Of a stretch of DNA of 64,000 nt, positions 63,255 to 64,000 are shown one piece after another. Where the stretch lies: positions 1 to 64,000 of the forward strand of contig JAJVHZ010000023.1 of NCBI GenBank assembly GCA_022072255.1, given 5' to 3'. Origin of the DNA: Gammaproteobacteria bacterium (GTDB lineage: Bacteria; Pseudomonadota; Gammaproteobacteria; JAJPIJ01). The notes under the pieces were generated by a model. That model saw nothing but the letters and a program-made list of their open reading frames with translations. It was not told the origin of the DNA and ran no database searches. Every line of letters starts with the position of its first letter. The first letter of the stretch is position 1. The position numbers were made by a program, and so were the translations under genes.

Positions 63255-64000
63255 CGCGCGGGCGAGGCGGGGATCGCCGGCGTGTAGGGGGTGACGTCGC
63301 AGTTCTGGGCGCGGTGGCGCAGCGCGTGATCCATGAGCACCAGCGCCAGCATCGCCTCGGCGATCGGCGTGGCGCGGATGCCGACGCACGGGTCATGGCG
63401 GCCGTGGGTGGCGATCTCGGTGGCCTTGCCCTCGACGTCGATGGTGTGGCCCGGCAGGCGGATGCTGGAGGTGGGCTTCAGCGCGATGCTTACCAGGATA
63501 GGCTGGCCGGTGGAGATTCCGCCCAGCACGCCGCCGGCGTGATTGCTGAGAAATCCCTGCGGCGTCATCTCGTCGCGATGCTCGGTGCCCTTCTGCGCGA
63601 CGCTCGCGAAGCCCGCGCCGATCTCCACACCCTTGACGGCATTGATGCCCATCATCGCGTGCGCGATGTCGGCGTCGAGCCGGTCGAAGATCGGCTCGCC
63701 CCAGCCTGCCGGCGCGCCGGTGGCGATCACATTGATGCGCGCGCCGATGGAGTTGCCCTCCTTGCGCAGCGCGTCCATGTAGGCCTCGAGCTCCGGCACC
63801 CGATCCGGTTCGGCGCAGAAGAACGGGTTGTGATCCGCCGCCTCGAGGTCGTTGCACCCCAGGACCAGCGGCCCGAGCTGCGCCAGGTAGCCGCGGACGC
63901 GCACGCCGTAGCGCTCGCGCAGGTACTTCTTGGCGATGCCCGCGGCCGCCACGCGGATGCTGGTCTCGCGCGCCGAGGCGCGGCCGCCGCCGCGGTAGTC
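63251..64000 (-). CDS. aroC: Chorismate synthase (partial, N-terminal part outside window)
   Basis: The visible 249 residues are the C-terminal two thirds of chorismate synthase, which converts 5-enolpyruvylshikimate 3-phosphate to chorismate with reduced FMN. The reading begins with [13 protein letters not shown], the conserved FMN-site block. It continues with [44 protein letters not shown] and LKPTSSI, all family signatures. The gene is cut by the window edge at 64000. The stop codon overlaps the start of the MFS gene. The tail after HALRHRAQ is typical in length for proteobacterial enzymes. Confidence 0.97.
   Translation of the reverse strand, partial: DYRGGGRASARETSIRVAAAGIAKKYLRERYGVRVRGYLAQLGPLVLGCNDLEAADHNPFFCAEPDRVPELEAYMDALRKEGNSIGARINVIATGAPAGWGEPIFDRLDADIAHAMMGINAVKGVEIGAGFASVAQKGTEHRDEMTPQGFLSNHAGGVLGGISTGQPILVSIALKPTSSIRLPGHTIDVEGKATEIATHGRHDPCVGIRATPIAEAMLALVLMDHALRHRAQNCDVTPYTPAIPASPAR

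Overview
The window is GC-rich and densely coding. It looks like a gammaproteobacterial chromosome segment: RecBCD in recC-recB-recD order, ZapE, RimO, MsrA/MsrB, an MlaA lipoprotein and a KefB/C-type transporter. Hopanoid genes and an Anbu proteasome-like cluster suggest an environmental, possibly uncultivated lineage. I cannot place it below class. No tRNA, rRNA, CRISPR array, prophage or insertion sequence was recognised.

Layout. Bases 1-35,000 are mostly housekeeping: assimilatory sulfite reductase with its DUF934 partner; an EF-G-like GTPase; a 71-residue protein in an AT-rich island; ZapE; a Sel1-repeat protein; solitary GcvH; RimO; a molybdopterin oxidoreductase with a structured 5' region; MsrB and MsrA; a Tat-exported aldo/keto reductase; an RNase T2; a signalling block (REC-GAF-GGDEF protein, small acidic protein, STAS protein, NarL-type regulator, multi-PAS histidine kinase); RecD, RecB and RecC; and a K+/H+ antiporter.

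Bases 31,585-55,292 form a lipid island. Squalene synthase, squalene-hopene cyclase, HpnG, HpnN, HpnA, HpnH, HpnB, HpnM, MlaA and Dxs describe hopanoid synthesis, side-chain extension and transport. Nested inside is a phosphonate pathway: a PEP mutase fused to a nucleotidyltransferase, phosphonopyruvate decarboxylase and 2-aminoethylphosphonate transaminase. Beside it lie a second nucleotidyltransferase, two CDP-alcohol phosphatidyltransferases, two Fe(II)/2-oxoglutarate oxygenases, a UPF0104 flippase-like protein and a GFA-fold protein. The simplest reading is that PEP becomes 2-aminoethylphosphonate (AEP), is activated as CMP-AEP, and is transferred to a lipid alcohol to give a phosphonolipid. 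Membership in a hopanoid cluster raises the possibility that the two lipid classes share transport, or that the head group is placed on a hopanoid. That last step is inference.

Bases 55,500-64,000 hold a glycine-zipper lipoprotein, GlcF and GlcE, an Anbu-type cluster (circularly permuted ATP-grasp, alpha-E protein, convergent Anbu peptidase), a nested palindromic repeat, an MFS transporter and the 3' part of aroC, which runs off the window.
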